Shown here: piece by piece, positions 1-12,192 of the stretch
Position numbering within the stretch: position 1 is the first letter of the stretch
Layout of the letters: each line of letters opens with the position of its first letter
The notes under the pieces: generated by a model
Database searches by the model: none
What the model saw: only the letters and a program-made list of their open reading frames with translations
What the model was told of the DNA's origin: nothing
Assembly (NCBI GenBank): GCA_008711295.1
Contig: VUYV01000036.1
Coordinates: 571,187 to 635,186 of the forward strand
DNA length: 64,000 nucleotides
Direction: 5' to 3'
Origin: Anarhynchus alexandrinus
Taxonomy: Eukaryota; Chordata; Aves; Charadriiformes; Charadriidae
Translations under genes and position numbers: made by a program

Positions 1-583
1 TCAAGAAGACTGTGGCCAGCAGGTCAAGGGAGGTCATTCTTCCCCTCCACTCTGCCCTGGTGAGGCCACATCTGGAGTATTGTGTCCGCTTCTGGGCCCC
101 CTGGTTCAAGAAGGACAGGGATCTGCTGGAGAGGGTCCAGCAAAGGGCTACTAAGATGATTAGGGGACTGGAGCATCTTTCTTACGAGGAAAGACTGAGG
201 GACTTGGGTCTTTTTAGTCTAGAGAAAAGAAGACTGAGGAGGGAGCTTATCAATACTTAGAAATACTTAAAGGGAGGGTGCCAGGGGGATGGGAACAGTC
301 TTTTTTCAGTGGTGCCCAGTGATAGGACAAGAGGGAACGGGCACAAACTTGAACATAGGAAGTTCCATCTTAACATGAGGAGGAACTTCTTTACTTTGAG
401 GGTGGCAGAGCACTGGAACAGGCTGCCCAGAGAGGTTGTGGAGTCTCCCACTCTGGAGACATTCAAAACCTGCCTGGATGTCGACCTGTGCAACCTGCTG
501 TAGGTGACCCTGCTCTGGCAGGGAGGTTGGACTGGATGATCTCCAGAGGTCCCTTCCAGCCCTGACCATTCTGTGATTCTGTG
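1..583 (+). mobile_element. CR1 LINE 3' end, cut by the window edge
   Basis: This is the 3' part of a CR1 non-LTR retrotransposon; its 5' portion lies outside the window. From base 3 one frame reads through the C-terminal tail of the CR1 ORF2 reverse transcriptase, with the family motifs [47 protein letters not shown] and [13 protein letters not shown]. The same frame continues to the natural-looking stop TAG at 501-503 and is interrupted only by one TAG at 258-260. The 3' UTR (504-583) ends in the CR1-type tail, ATTCTGTG followed by ATTCTGTGA. Near-complete frame retention suggests a fairly young copy, but without the 5' end it cannot be autonomous. The antisense ORFs over it are shadows. 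Confidence 0.96.
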
Positions 584-1626
584 AAACCCCGACAGTTGTC
601 CTGTCCAGGAGAAGCCAGATACACAGCCCCATGGTCCATCTGTCCATCTCACGTCTGCCATCACTGGGATCTCCCTGGTTTGAAGATAACAGCCAGGACC
701 AAAAAGGTTTGCAGGACTTCCTCCTCCTGTTTATACTTCCTGAAACAATGTTTTTCTCACAGTAATGTGACATCCCCAGACCTTGGCAGTCAAAAGGCAG
801 AGCCGGAGTTACTCTGGGGACAAGGGGAGCAAAACAAGGAGGAAAAGAGAGCAGTCTTGAAAACAAGAGTCAAGAAGGAAGAGGGGGGCACCGGGCGGGC
901 AGCAGCTTGGTCAGGGATCTGCCCTTATGTGCTTGCATCCGCCACGCTGTGAAGGCCTCTCTTCCCAGGGCTGGCTGTGCCGGCACTCGGACGGGCACCG
1001 GAGGGAACCGTGACTGGCACTTTGGAGTAGGATAATTATACTCCAGGCTCTGCAAGTGTGGGTTAGCTTTCACTGAAATAAACTGCTCGAATCTATGATG
1101 AATATCAACATTGTAGGCACAAGGGGCAAGGCAGCAAATTGTAGTAGCATGAAATACCTACATTTAATTATGTCAAATTATATAGAATTTGAGAGAGTTT
1201 TTCTGCTGTGTGCTATTTAAAGTTACGCCTAAGTGCACTTCCTTGCCTGAATAAAGCAGTTTTTGTTGCAAGATGTGGGCTTGCTTTGTAGTTTATGATT
1301 TATAGTCTTCACCACATTTTGTCACTTTCTTGTTTCTTGAACTGAGATGTTTCTGAACATCTCATTTCAGATAATGGGACGCAGCCAGAGTGCCGTACTA
1401 TATACAGCCTCTTAAAAATGTACGAGCAGTGTTTTGTTGAGTTTTTTTTCTCCAAGATATTCAAGTATCTTGAGTATGCTCTTCACCAAAGTGTATATAT
1501 AACACATACAAAGCCAGTAGTCATTGCTCCACAGGCCTAAAGTTCATGCACTCCCGCACCAGCTGGATGGGGCTGACCCCACCAATCTCCATTGTTGATA
1601 ATTTTTGACCAAATCAATCAGGAGTG

Positions 1627-1634
1627 TATAAATA
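1627..1634 (+). promoter_or_regulatory. TATA-box-like motif TATAAATA
   Basis: A perfect TATAAATA sits in front of a GC-rich stretch (CCCCAGATCGGCCCAG). It is followed by CTCACC about 25-30 bases downstream, which could act as an initiator. No transcript, open gene or recognised LTR is attached to it, so it may be a chance match or the relic of a mobile-element promoter. Confidence 0.15.
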
Positions 1635-2443
1635 GCCCCAGATCGGCCCAGCTGAGCTCACCCTTTGGCTCCGTGTCATTAGCAGCCACCAGGGTTGCAC
1701 CTTGGTTTAGGATGCTGCCTCGGGAGCCGTGTGCCATACGGCTGGGCATGGCCCGCTCCCGTTGTGGTGGGGATGGCAAATTACAAAGCAAGGAGCCTCT
1801 GTCCTGGGGCAGAGGGCCACCTAACGGTTTCCACCGTGGGCAGAGGAAACGACCGGCTGGTGAAGCTGAAAGGGTTGCCACCCACACAGTTCAGTGGCCT
1901 TGGAAATGCAAATGAGAGCCTGAAATTGTCCTGCCCGATGGGCAGGATGGGAGCATGCAGAGAGCGAGCCTATGGCCATATGCTGGTAAGGACACACAGA
2001 ATGTCGGCGGAAATTTTGTTTAAGCACAACGTTTAGCTGGTGGAGGTGGCTGGGACCTGAACCACTTGTTCGCCTGCAAATGCACATGGGAACATTTCTG
2101 ATCTGGTGCTCCTGCCAGCCCGCAGCCCTCGGCACCCTCGCCCAGCCGGAGGGATGCGCTGAGGGGTCGCCCTGTCTCAGCTGGCATGGCTGGGGCTTGG
2201 TGATGAGGCGGCAAGCGCTGACGTTTTCCAGGTGTACAGGACAAAGTTCCCCAGCAGGAGTGTTCGCAGCCATAAATCACCTCGCTGCAAGGGACTGCGG
2301 CAAGGCTTGCCTAGCAGATTTCTCAGCATAGCATCAGTTAATGAAAGGATTAAAGAGCTTCATAAATAAGTAATAAAAGAACAAAGCGCACTTGAATTTA
2401 ACTATTCCCCCTGGTTGAAAAATAAGCAAATAAATCCCAAGAA

Positions 2444-2470
2444 ATGGGGCCGCTTAGAAAACGGCCCCAT
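2444..2470. repeat. GC-rich inverted repeat (9-bp arms, 9-nt spacer)
   Basis: The arms ATGGGGCCG (2444-2452) and CGGCCCCAT (2462-2470) are exact reverse complements, separated by CTTAGAAAA. The pair would form a stable hairpin in DNA or RNA. No gene is adjacent and the function is unknown. Confidence 0.8.
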
Positions 2471-4749
2471 ATTTCATACCTAGATGAAGGATCGTAGGGT
2501 TTCATCTAAGGATATGGACAGATGTTGCCAGCACAGCGGAAGGAAATGATTGAAATGCAAGGACTGTTTGTCCTTAAAAATAAAATTAATCAAATTTGAT
2601 GGGAAAAATACTTTAAACTTCAGTCTCAGGGAGCCAGATTCATTCAAGAGCAGTCTCACTCATTTCAGTGAGTGTGTACAGATACAGACACACACAAGTA
2701 TCAGTTTGCTTTTGCAGCTACGCTCCACCAAGATCATTTTAACTGTACCAGTAATGTGAACATCCTTCTCCCCAAAACAGCAGGCTGAACGCAGGCAGCT
2801 CCTGCGCTGCCACAAAATGGTTTTGCAGGAGCAGAAGCAGCATCAACCTCAGGAGAGTAAGCTGGTGCGGCAACAGCAGAAACCCAAATTCGCGCCAGGC
2901 TTCGCTTAACCTGCAGCACCATGGTAGCGAAGGGCTCAGTGAGCAAAGCCAGCAGCAGAACTCTCAGCGATATCACTGCCTGTAACACAAGATGAATCAC
3001 AGGTTCTCCGCTGAAAGCTAATCAGATAAAGCACCATCTCCCAAAGGCTCACACTATGCGTATGACAACACCCTTATCACAGCCTGAGTGGGTGTCTCAG
3101 CCTCTCGATGGTCCTGAGCAGTGAATAGATAGTCACCAAAACTGCCTCCAGCTGGGGGAGGAGGAGCAAGACCAAATGACAAGAGCCGGGACAGGGTGGC
3201 AGCAGGCAGGGCATCGCAGGTGGGTACCAGATGCACAGTCCATGATGGCCAGGCTGCCTCCCTCTCCTGTGGGGCCAGGGCTGGGACTCAGACTGGCAGT
3301 GGAGGGGGAGCCCGGGGAAGCTGGGATCACTGGTTGAGGGCGGGCAGGGCTATGAGCCCGCTACAAAATGTTAGTGCCCACTTCGCACTTCTTCACCCTC
3401 TCACCCTCATCACCCACCAGCAGCCGCTGCTGTGGTACCCACTCCACCGCCTCCCCCGGCTCAGCCCCAGCCCCTGCCTGGGGGCAGCGAAGTCTCCCCA
3501 CACCTGGAGAGGCCGTGGGTTGGTTGTGGCTTGGGGCAAAGCTGGGAAGGGAAGGACCGAGAGAGAAGGCAACAGCTTCAGACCGTCTCTGTGCTGCAAG
3601 GCAGCTCAACACCCCCTTGCCTCTGCTTCAGCCACCTCCTATTCAAGTGTCACAAACACCAAATGAGGAACAGCTCAATAACCTGCACTTGGGTTTTATT
3701 ACAAGCAAGTCAGACAAAAGTCACTTTAGAAGTTTCAAAGTGTTGTAGTAGAAAAAGTAGCTGGGCTGTTGGCAAAAAGGGAGGGGAAAACTGTCTGAAG
3801 AGATGTGGGGTGGGCAACAAGGAAAAAAAATCATTGGAAAGGATTAACAGTTATGGTGACTCTAACCTTGTCCTTATTGCTTTTTTCCTCAATGGATTAA
3901 CATTTGAATGGCAACCTGCTCACACTTCCCTTCCCAAGTTAAATTGTGTTTTGTGAATAAAACACAGGGTTACAACACGAGATGCCATGAAGCCATTGGA
4001 GGTGCACTTGAACAAGGCTGCGCTTTGTTCCTCCGCTGCCTCACTGCTCTCTCTCTCGGCATCTTTGAAAATCCCTGAGGTCAAGCCAGTAGGCATCACA
4101 GCAGACATGATCTTCCTGTCTTTTATGGGATAAAAAAAAATACCCCAAAACACACTAATATGTGATGCACACCTCTCAAGAGCCTTCTTCTTTGACTTGA
4201 GGCACTGCCCTGCACCAGGCTGGGTGGGAGAGGAAAGCATACAGCGCTTGGTTGCAGCCGTGGGTCCTACTGAAGGCACTTTCCCCCATCTTCTGCACAA
4301 ACCAGGCCAAAATTTTAAACATATCTAGGTTGGCTCCTTCCTGCAAAACCCTGGGTTAGCAAATAGAGTGTGAGCTAGCTGACCTAGCTGAGCACGTGGA
4401 AAGCTGGGTGCTGCGCTGCAAATGCCTGCAGGCTTGGAGTTGGGCAGTGCCTGTTGCGTCTCAGGTGGTCACAGAAAGACCACCTCTCTCTAATGCCTCC
4501 TCTGGGCAATCACGTCCCACCTGCCACTGAAACCTACTGCCTGGACGTGCTGCTCCAGGCCAGCCAGCTCCCCTCCCCCAGCTCGGAGGGGTGAGATGGC
4601 TCCTCTGTTTGCCTCCCATCATGGCTTATTTGCTGCCTGTCAGGTACCAAACTGCCCCGACTCAGCTGCTGGAGGAAGGCACCGCTGTATTTGTGCGCCG
4701 GCTGCTGCCCACGCTGCCATCCCCTACCCCAACATGGGTTGCTTCTCCA

Positions 4750-5157
4750 ACAAGAAGTCTTATGAGGAATGACTGAGGGAACTGGGGTTGTTTAACCTGG
4801 AGAAGAGGAGGCTGAGGGGAGACCTTATCACTCTCTACAACTACCTGAAGGGAGGCTGTAAAGAGGTGGGGGCTGACCTCTTCTCTCTGGTGACAAGTTA
4901 TAGGATGAGAGGAAACGGGTTCAAGTTAGGCGAGGTTTAGATTGGATATTAGGAAATTTTTTTTCACTGGAAGGGTTATTAAACATTGGAACAGGCTGCC
5001 CCCGGAAGTGGTGGATTCGCCATCCCTGGAGGTGTTTAAAAAAAGGGTAGACGTGGTACTTGGGGACATGGTTTAGAAGTGGTTTTGTCAGGTTAGGTTA
5101 ATGGTTGGACTTGATGATCTTAAAGGTCCCTTCCAAAGTCAGCAATTCTATGATTCC
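4750..5157 (+). mobile_element. CR1 LINE 3' fragment
   Basis: This is a 5'-truncated CR1 copy. The frame from 4752 reads the ORF2 C-terminal tail (KKSYEE, then a TGA, then [20 protein letters not shown] and [15 protein letters not shown]) before further stops. The 3' UTR carries the usual GGTTGGACTTGATGATCTTA-type segment and ends AATTCTATGATTCC, the CR1 8-bp tail. Several nonsense codons mark it as an old, dead copy. Its 3' end resembles that of the minus-strand copy at 62471-63330 more than that of the copy at 1-583. Confidence 0.94.
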
Positions 5158-5870
5158 AACCCCTTGAAGGTCACAGTCTCCACATCGCCCACGCTGTCCC
5201 GCTGCCACCCCTTGGGCAGAAGCCGGGTTCGTGTGAGTGCTCCTGCCCTCGCCCCAAACCAAACCAAAGGTATGCGGGATCCTGGTGTTGCTCTGCACAC
5301 CCATGGTGTCCTCCAGCAGCCAGACACCCGGGCAAGGGCTGCCTCGAGGTCCTCAGCACCACCTAATCTGGCAGGGCAGTGGAGGGGACAGGGGTGTACC
5401 AGCTTTACTGCCCGTGCGGCTCATGGCCGAGGCCTGGGAAGCCAAGCAAGCCGCGTTTGCATGCAGGGGGCCCTCACTGACCCGCAGGTAGTGGGGACTG
5501 CTCTCCCTGACAGCCCCCGGCCAGCTGCTGGAGCAGCCCTACACCTCCACCATCTCCCTTGTCCTCCAGGTTTCCCCCTGGGAAAGGCGGGCCAAGTCCA
5601 GGTCAGGCCTGAGGGGCCCAAAATCATGGCTTTGCCCGGAGGAGGAGAAACAGTGCTCGTCTGCGCTGCTTCATCGCCCAGGCGAAGTGGGGTGCCGGCA
5701 AGGGCTGTGGTGGAAAGACTAGAAAGAAACCATCTGCCTGCAGCCCCTGTCACTGAGCTCAAAACTGCCCGAGGCTGCACGGAACTGGAACCAGCAGCGG
5801 CTCAGGGCTCAGGCACAGCAGAGCTCACAAACGCTGCGAGAAGAGTGCAACCACGGGCGCCATAAATTCA
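5158..5870. other. GC-rich, CpG-containing block next to CR1
   Basis: Immediately after the CR1 tail about 700 bases are clearly GC-rich, with many scattered CpG sites, and composition falls to AT-rich right after about 5870. One frame stays open from inside the CR1 tail (5101) to 5865, 254 codons, but an antisense frame (5421-5780) is open too. The product is low-complexity Ala/Pro/Arg/Gly-rich and matches no family I know. I do not call a gene. It may be a decayed CpG island, an unrecognised repeat, or simply GC-rich DNA. Confidence 0.5.
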
Positions 5871-7289
5871 GGCAATTTCTGTTTTCAGCAAGTACTCAGC
5901 TGCAAGCAAACGGAGTGCAAGCAAACAGGAATGATTGAATTATCATATAAAAGTAATTAATTAGACCCAGGAATCAACAGGGAGTCCTTCTGAAGCACTG
6001 GTGGCACATTACTGTCAGTTGTAGAATACTTATCCATGGACCTACATGAGCAAGAACAGACACCAGTTTCTACTCATAATGCAGTACAATTATTTTGGCT
6101 TATTTATTTTCCTCCAAGACAGACAAAAATAAAGTTTAAAAATACAACCAAAGACCACAAAACAATTTCAAAGCAAGTAACATAAACCCAAAGCTGGGGT
6201 TGATTCAGTGTTGCACTTGTAATATAAAATTAGGCTAATAATCAAATTAATCAGTATTGTTAATCAGGAGACTTGGTGCTTTCTGTTAGAGGGTTGGGAC
6301 TGAGAGGCCACCACTGCTTGTGGCAGTTGGACTGAGGGACAGGCTGTCTTCTCCCTGCTTCTTGCACCAGTTAGTGCGTGGTCCCAGCATCCACCTAATG
6401 CTTCGCGTGCTGCTCCTCCGCTCTCCCTCCTGTCAAAAGCACGGAATGGGCAATTTCATCTGAAGTTAGGCAACTGAAGTCCATATTTGGGCTGTGATGC
6501 CACGACAGCCACTGCCACCAGAGAATCAGATCCTGTTGCCCACACAAGCATCTAGCAACGATGCCTGAGGTGACTTAGGGCATGCAAGTTATCCCTGAGC
6601 CAGTAGGTATGACTGAGGAGTGATGGGAGATCTGAACCCTTCTAGACGAGCAGCCAAAGGCCAGGCAGCATACCTTACAGCATCTCATGTGGCACTATGC
6701 ATGGACAACTTAACTGAGGCAGCCAGTAGGGTCAGTTCAGCCTACAGAATGAGTCAGTTTACCCTAAAGGCACTTACTAGCTAGCTCAACTGCTCTGCTC
6801 AGCCCTACACACCTATACCTCGGCACTTAAATTTAGGCAGCTTAATCTTGAGCTGAATCCCACACACAGATCCCGCAGGAAGCATCATGTCCCTCATCTC
6901 CCATCAACTCACCACTGTCGCTCATGGCTTTGCTGAACTTGAACCAGATCCTGCCCACACGCCGTCTTCAGATATTCATCAGAACCCTTGTGAGCTGCAG
7001 CAACCAACTCCGGCCAGGGGACATCTATAAGGCTGGGGTTTTGCTCTAAATTATTCACCTCAAGGAACTAACTGCCCAGTTCGGCATCAGCCCATCACCC
7101 AGGAGACAATCCTTTCTTTCACGCACACAACATGTCAATGTAGCCCACCTCATGTACTTACTGGGGATTTGAGCAATTTATTTTGAAAATTGAGGCATGC
7201 ACCAATCTCAGTGCTAGCATTTTATGCAAGCTCACAGAAAAATAGTCAGACATCAGCTATCCAAGCCCCAGAAAACAAAGGGCTCCATT

Positions 7290-7313
7290 TAGATGCCTGA
7301 ACACAGGCATCTA
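7290..7313. repeat. Perfect inverted repeat (10-bp arms, 4-nt loop)
   Basis: TAGATGCCTG (7290-7299) and CAGGCATCTA (7304-7313) are exact reverse complements around the loop AACA. Related degenerate words occur nearby (about 6770-6840 and 7195). This would fit an old dispersed repeat with palindromic termini, though I cannot name the family. Confidence 0.75.
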
Positions 7314-10300
7314 GACCCAAGATACACACGGGGCTGGCAGATATCACACAGGACCTATGGAAGCAGGAGCTGGAGCCATGGAGACCACGCAGGATACCCC
7401 AGGGTGTCTCGAATGGTACTCGATGCCAAAGCATAAGCAACCGAATTAAGTTCTAAAAATCTTGTTTATACTGAAGTCAGATGTACGTCTCCCATATCTA
7501 ACAAACACATATCTTGCAGAGCAGCTGAGCAGCAAAAGAGCTACAAAAGAATTGCACCCTTATTTCGGGTCTACTGAAATCTGGCAGAGCTTACAGACTG
7601 TGTCAGCTTATTTTGTTATGAACATATAATGCTCACTGAACCCCATGAGCTGCTGCGATAACAATCTCTGCCAGCTTGCTGAATGGATTCCTTTCAGTTG
7701 CTGCCTCTGAAGTTATGTGGCTGGAACAGAGCTTCTGCCATATACCAGGGCACCGGGAACACCGCTTTTTAGCTCTGGGAGCAAGAGAGCTGTCTGAAAA
7801 GATTCATGAGCTCAGAATTGATTACCAGACAGTAGGAGCGGAGGGTCATTGTGTCAAGGCTCCTGGCTACTGCAGTGAGAACGTACTACTGGCTAAGCCT
7901 CTTAGAAACACGTGCACTTCCACGAGGGACAATACCTCTAATGATTTAAATCCAATTTTTATTAATTGGTGCACTGTTTATTACGGCAAGGTTGTTATGG
8001 CACTACAGTCTTAACTGAGCTAGATGACAGAAGAAGAGTATACAAGTCTTTCATCTGCAGTTAATAAATCTGGGATCCCATGAAGGCTGTGTATGTGTTT
8101 CTTGAATTCCAATCTCAAGATCCAGCATTAAACTATGACCAGAAGTATTTCCAGCAATTAGCGTTAAATGAACATGACTAGATAGATTACTAATTTTCTG
8201 GACTATCAGCAAGGAGCACTGACATGATTTTTGCTTTAGAAGGAGTTACTTAGAGTGAAACAAGCACTGCCCAGGTTAAATCTGATAATATTCCTCCACA
8301 CATTTTTTACATAATCTAATTAATCTAATTAAGAGATCCACGTGGTTAAAAACCAGAAAATATGACTTGTCTTTGGATTTTATTATTAAGGAGTTTAATG
8401 AGACACAGTTATTTCTATGTAACAGCATACACCTTTCTGTCCAATTTAGAGCTATATGTCATTTTTCCATAACAAGCACTTTTAAACAGCCGCCATCCTT
8501 GAGCACAGGTTATGTGAGTGGATACTGCCATCTAGGCAGGCTTTTGAGAGCAGCACCTATTTTAGAACATTAATTGCCTTTGCCAGAGAAAAATATTCTG
8601 TTATCCAAAACAGAGGAGAAAAGAACATTTTTTTGTACTATTACAAAATGACACATCACCACTCACTGAAAATACAAAACCTGCCCCTCAATGAGATTCT
8701 AGTAGTCCACCAGGACATCCACGTTAAGAGCAAATATTTTCTATATGTTTATTAAGAAATATATTACTCTGTATTTCCATACATGCAACTTGAACTTAAG
8801 CTCTGCACTAAATGAAAAACTGCTTTTATCTATGAAAACCGCAAATACAAAGTATATAGTATTAAGGCTATTGATTACCAAAGCACATTTTACTATGGCA
8901 GTAGTATAATTGCATCTATTTTATATGCTTTGAAATATAGTAACAGTACATTTTAAGAAGAAAGTTACTAAAATATCGATTTATCTTCTACAAAGAAATA
9001 ATTTTTAAAACCATTTTTCTTCATAAATCCAAAATAGTTTCCATCCAGCACAAAAAATATAAAATACATAATGCATCTATCTTATTTAAAACAATAAACA
9101 AATTTTATATACGGCATTTACAGGAGACTTACAGACAGAAGACTTGATTAACAATGTCATTTTGATTAGAAACATTAAAAATAGCTCCATTTCCAGTTGT
9201 GGGATTCTGTAGGGGAATGTATGAACTATGGACACAGGATCATACAGAAAATGGTAGTAGGACCTGAAAAGATTATCATTTAGCACCTTCCATCTCTGGA
9301 AGTCCTTTGAGTGTGGCTTTTTGAGTTGAGTTCTGCTGGAGGGCCAGCATCGCCCCACGTTACAAACAACGAACCACGCTACAAAGGTTGCTCTTGAGGT
9401 TTGGGAGAGTGAGATGAGAGCTGGGTAGGAGCCCTGAGAAGCACACCACTTTGAGATGCAGGCGCGGGCACTTTGGCACCCATGATTAAGGGTGTTGTCC
9501 CCAAAGCCAGGTTTCCCTTGGACTGCAGTGGATCTGCCCAATTAACACCCCCCAGATCATCAGAATGGGCAGGGGACATGGGGGGGGCAATATCCACTGA
9601 CATTCAGAGTGAAGTTATCCTCCTGAGCTTCCTCCCTGGGGTCTTTCAGTCGTCATCTTGAGGACTGCTCTGAGCAGGTTTGAGTACAAAGGTATTCTTT
9701 CTCCCTGAAAGATCCCCCTGAATAATAAGGGAAATGTGGTTATCTGGCTACCAGCACACATCTTCCTATCCCCTCCCATCCTTCCCCCATAAAATAAGAA
9801 GTAACGCAGCATGAGATTGATTTGTACAGCGAGCAAAGCGACCAAAAAGACTAGGAACTGCTGAATTCACACTTAATTTAGGTGGTGGAAAAATGAGCAG
9901 AGCTGGTACCAGAGGAATTCAGTCAGAAGCTTTGAAACTACTGTGCTGGAAGAAGATCTGCTGCCCTTTGAGCAGTCCTGGAATGTAGGACAAGAGAGGA
10001 TAGTTTTTACAGCATCTTTGCTGTGTCCTTGGCTTGTCATATGGAAAAGAAGGGCATTATTAAAAATTAGGCAAACCTCCACCGAGCTCTGAAGCTCTCA
10101 GTCTGAAAGGCTGGACTCCTTTTTGCACTTAGGGATGTTCAGTGCCCTTTATATTGGCACAGGAAAAACAAACATTCAGGTTTAATTTTATAGTAGAGAC
10201 TTTTTGGTAATTTTGTATTTCCGTGTCCTCGCCAAAAGAAAATGGTATGTGCGCTGCCTCTTCTCCCACCACTGGCATGAATATGTCAGGGTACTGTTAC

Positions 10301-10657
10301 CTTTTCTCAACAAATTGGCACATTTTGCACAACTGCTTAGCAACAGACACATTCCACATCTAGAGGAAAAATAACTAAACAAAGATATTGCAGGGAAGAT
10401 GTACCAATGGAGCCTCTCACCTATGGCAACGAAGCAAAAAAATCAATCCTCCCTTCTCAAGAAAAATGGAGTTTTCATTTCCCTTGCAGAAAGGGAAGTA
10501 TTTGGGACCGTTTTACGTGAAGCCACTCAACTGAAAGACAGCTAATGACAGTGGTTAAAGGAGGTCTCGGTCAGACCAGATGCACAGGCTGGTCTGGCTG
10601 CCTTTGGGTTTTCCCAAAACAATAACAAAACCAAGAGACAACATGTGCATAATATGT

Positions 10658-10663
10658 TTTATT
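10658..10663 (-). promoter_or_regulatory. Candidate distal polyadenylation signal (AATAAA)
   Basis: The minus strand reads AATAAA and, about 20-40 bases further on, a T/G-rich stretch (ATGTTGTCTCTTGGTTTTG). That is the layout of a vertebrate cleavage site with a GU-rich downstream element. It lies about 5.7 kb past the BCKDHB stop in the right orientation, so it could end a long 3' UTR isoform or belong to a separate antisense transcript. Only RNA data would tell. Confidence 0.3.
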
Positions 10664-12177
10664 GAATAAAATCCTGCTTCTAATATTTACACAGTGAAGT
10701 TTAGAGATGTAACCTAGTGAAGCATGGCAATGTGTAACATTCATACGACATCTGGAATATCTTTAAATACATCTGAAACTACTTATTATAGCAATCACCT
10801 GCCCATCACTGATTTCATAATTAAGGAAGATTTGAACTTTCTGAAGAATAGCCAAGATGAATATTAAGGACAGTTGAGTTCAGAGAAAACAGTCTGCTAT
10901 GTGAATTCCAAACCCAAAAGATTTGAGTAAAGTGTCAAGAGTTTTGAAGGTGGCTTCTGCATTTCCCTGTTGCTCTTCTCATCTCTGCAGAAGAAGATGA
11001 CAAAATAAATTACAAATCATAAGGCTGAAAGTAATACCCACAACTTACACACACAGTGTCCTTCACGGTAATCTTTATTTAATTTATAATGTCGTCTTAA
11101 CTTTAAAGTGCGTGAACTATAATAAAATATTTTTCATGTATTAAAAACTATATTAATTTTTTTAAGCTGCCAAGTTAGACAGGCAGAAATTAGAAATGCT
11201 GCAACTGATATCTAGTGTCAAGACAATACTAATTACCACCATTTATGCAAAAACCTTATGATGAAGTGTATTCCATCCCCCTCTAGCATGTTAAGCAGTG
11301 TCATGTGGGGTTTTTTTAAGATCTACTAGATATACTATCAATCTACTGTTACAGTGAAGAGGGGTCTTGTAAAAAAGCTATAGTCAATACCTTTCCTATT
11401 TATCGGGGTTTTTTTAAGATAATTTAGTTATTCCTGATCAGCAAGGTTTAAATTCATGCAACAGCCATACTAACAGACTCATAGCACTAGTAGACTGTTA
11501 TCTCATATTTGGACTACTCACTGGTTGCGAATAAGCCATGATTCATTGGCCATTTGCATGATTTTTGCCATCCAGCAGGAAAACATTATAAACCAGGAAT
11601 GTTGCGTCCTACTCAAGCCTCTGGAGGTTGTTTATTCTAGTGGGTTACAGACAGCGCATTATAAAAGGCAGGCAGTCTAGCCTGCCACATTTGGGATTCT
11701 GCGTTGAAAAAAACCTGGTTGTTAGTCTCAGGTTAAAAAGAAATGATCTCGCACGGTCTCTCGTATTTTATTTACCAAACAGGGAGAGGAATTATATTTT
11801 TCTTGTTCCTCAAGTTAATCTGTATGACATCCTGTCTAATAACCAGGAGTGCAAAGAATAGACAATTACTAACCACAGTATCTACCAGGTCCCCTCCTGT
11901 TGCCCAGCACAAATTACTGGTTGAGAAAGGGAAAGCATTGATGCCATTTGCAAGTCTTTCCCAACTGGAGCATTGGTTCTGAGCAAACTGTATTAGATGT
12001 TGAAATACAACTTCAAATACAACCTTGGAATGAAAAACAAATTTAAATCAACCCCCCATCACCACCTGACCTTTAAGCACCAAGATTAAACTTTCCGTAA
12101 AATAGTTCCATAATGAAGTTCAGTGTGATAACTTTGTATTTTTAGAGACTAAATTTGTAATAGTAATGGTGTCTCTA

Positions 12178-12192
12178 CATACACACACACAC
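12178..12192. repeat. Short (AC)n microsatellite
   Basis: A short run of CA/AC dinucleotides, CATACACACACACAC, in AT-rich intergenic DNA. Confidence 0.8.

Larger units (their letters stand above)
584..4749. other. Intergenic DNA, no gene seen
   Basis: This stretch lies downstream of BCKDHB and holds no exon I recognise. It starts at average composition and becomes GC-rich from about 1.5 kb. Reading frames of 100-170 codons (for example 3196-3666 and 3432-3956) overlap each other and antisense frames, as expected by chance in GC-rich sequence. Short signals inside are a TATA-like box (1627-1634), an AATAAA at 1250-1255 followed by T/G-rich sequence, and a GC-rich hairpin (2444-2470). I see no CR1 signature between the first and second CR1 copies. 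Confidence 0.6.

Noticed and set aside
257..866. Minus-strand ORFs across the first CR1 copy
   Set aside because: They are antisense to the CR1 coding tail and 3' UTR, hence shadows.
3196..3956. Overlapping ORFs of 126-174 codons
   Set aside because: Several frames on both strands are open together, as expected in GC-rich DNA; there is no recognisable product or splice context.
5101..5865. 254-codon ORF as a protein-coding gene
   Set aside because: It starts inside a CR1 3' tail, an antisense frame is open over the same GC-rich DNA, and the product is low-complexity with no known domain.
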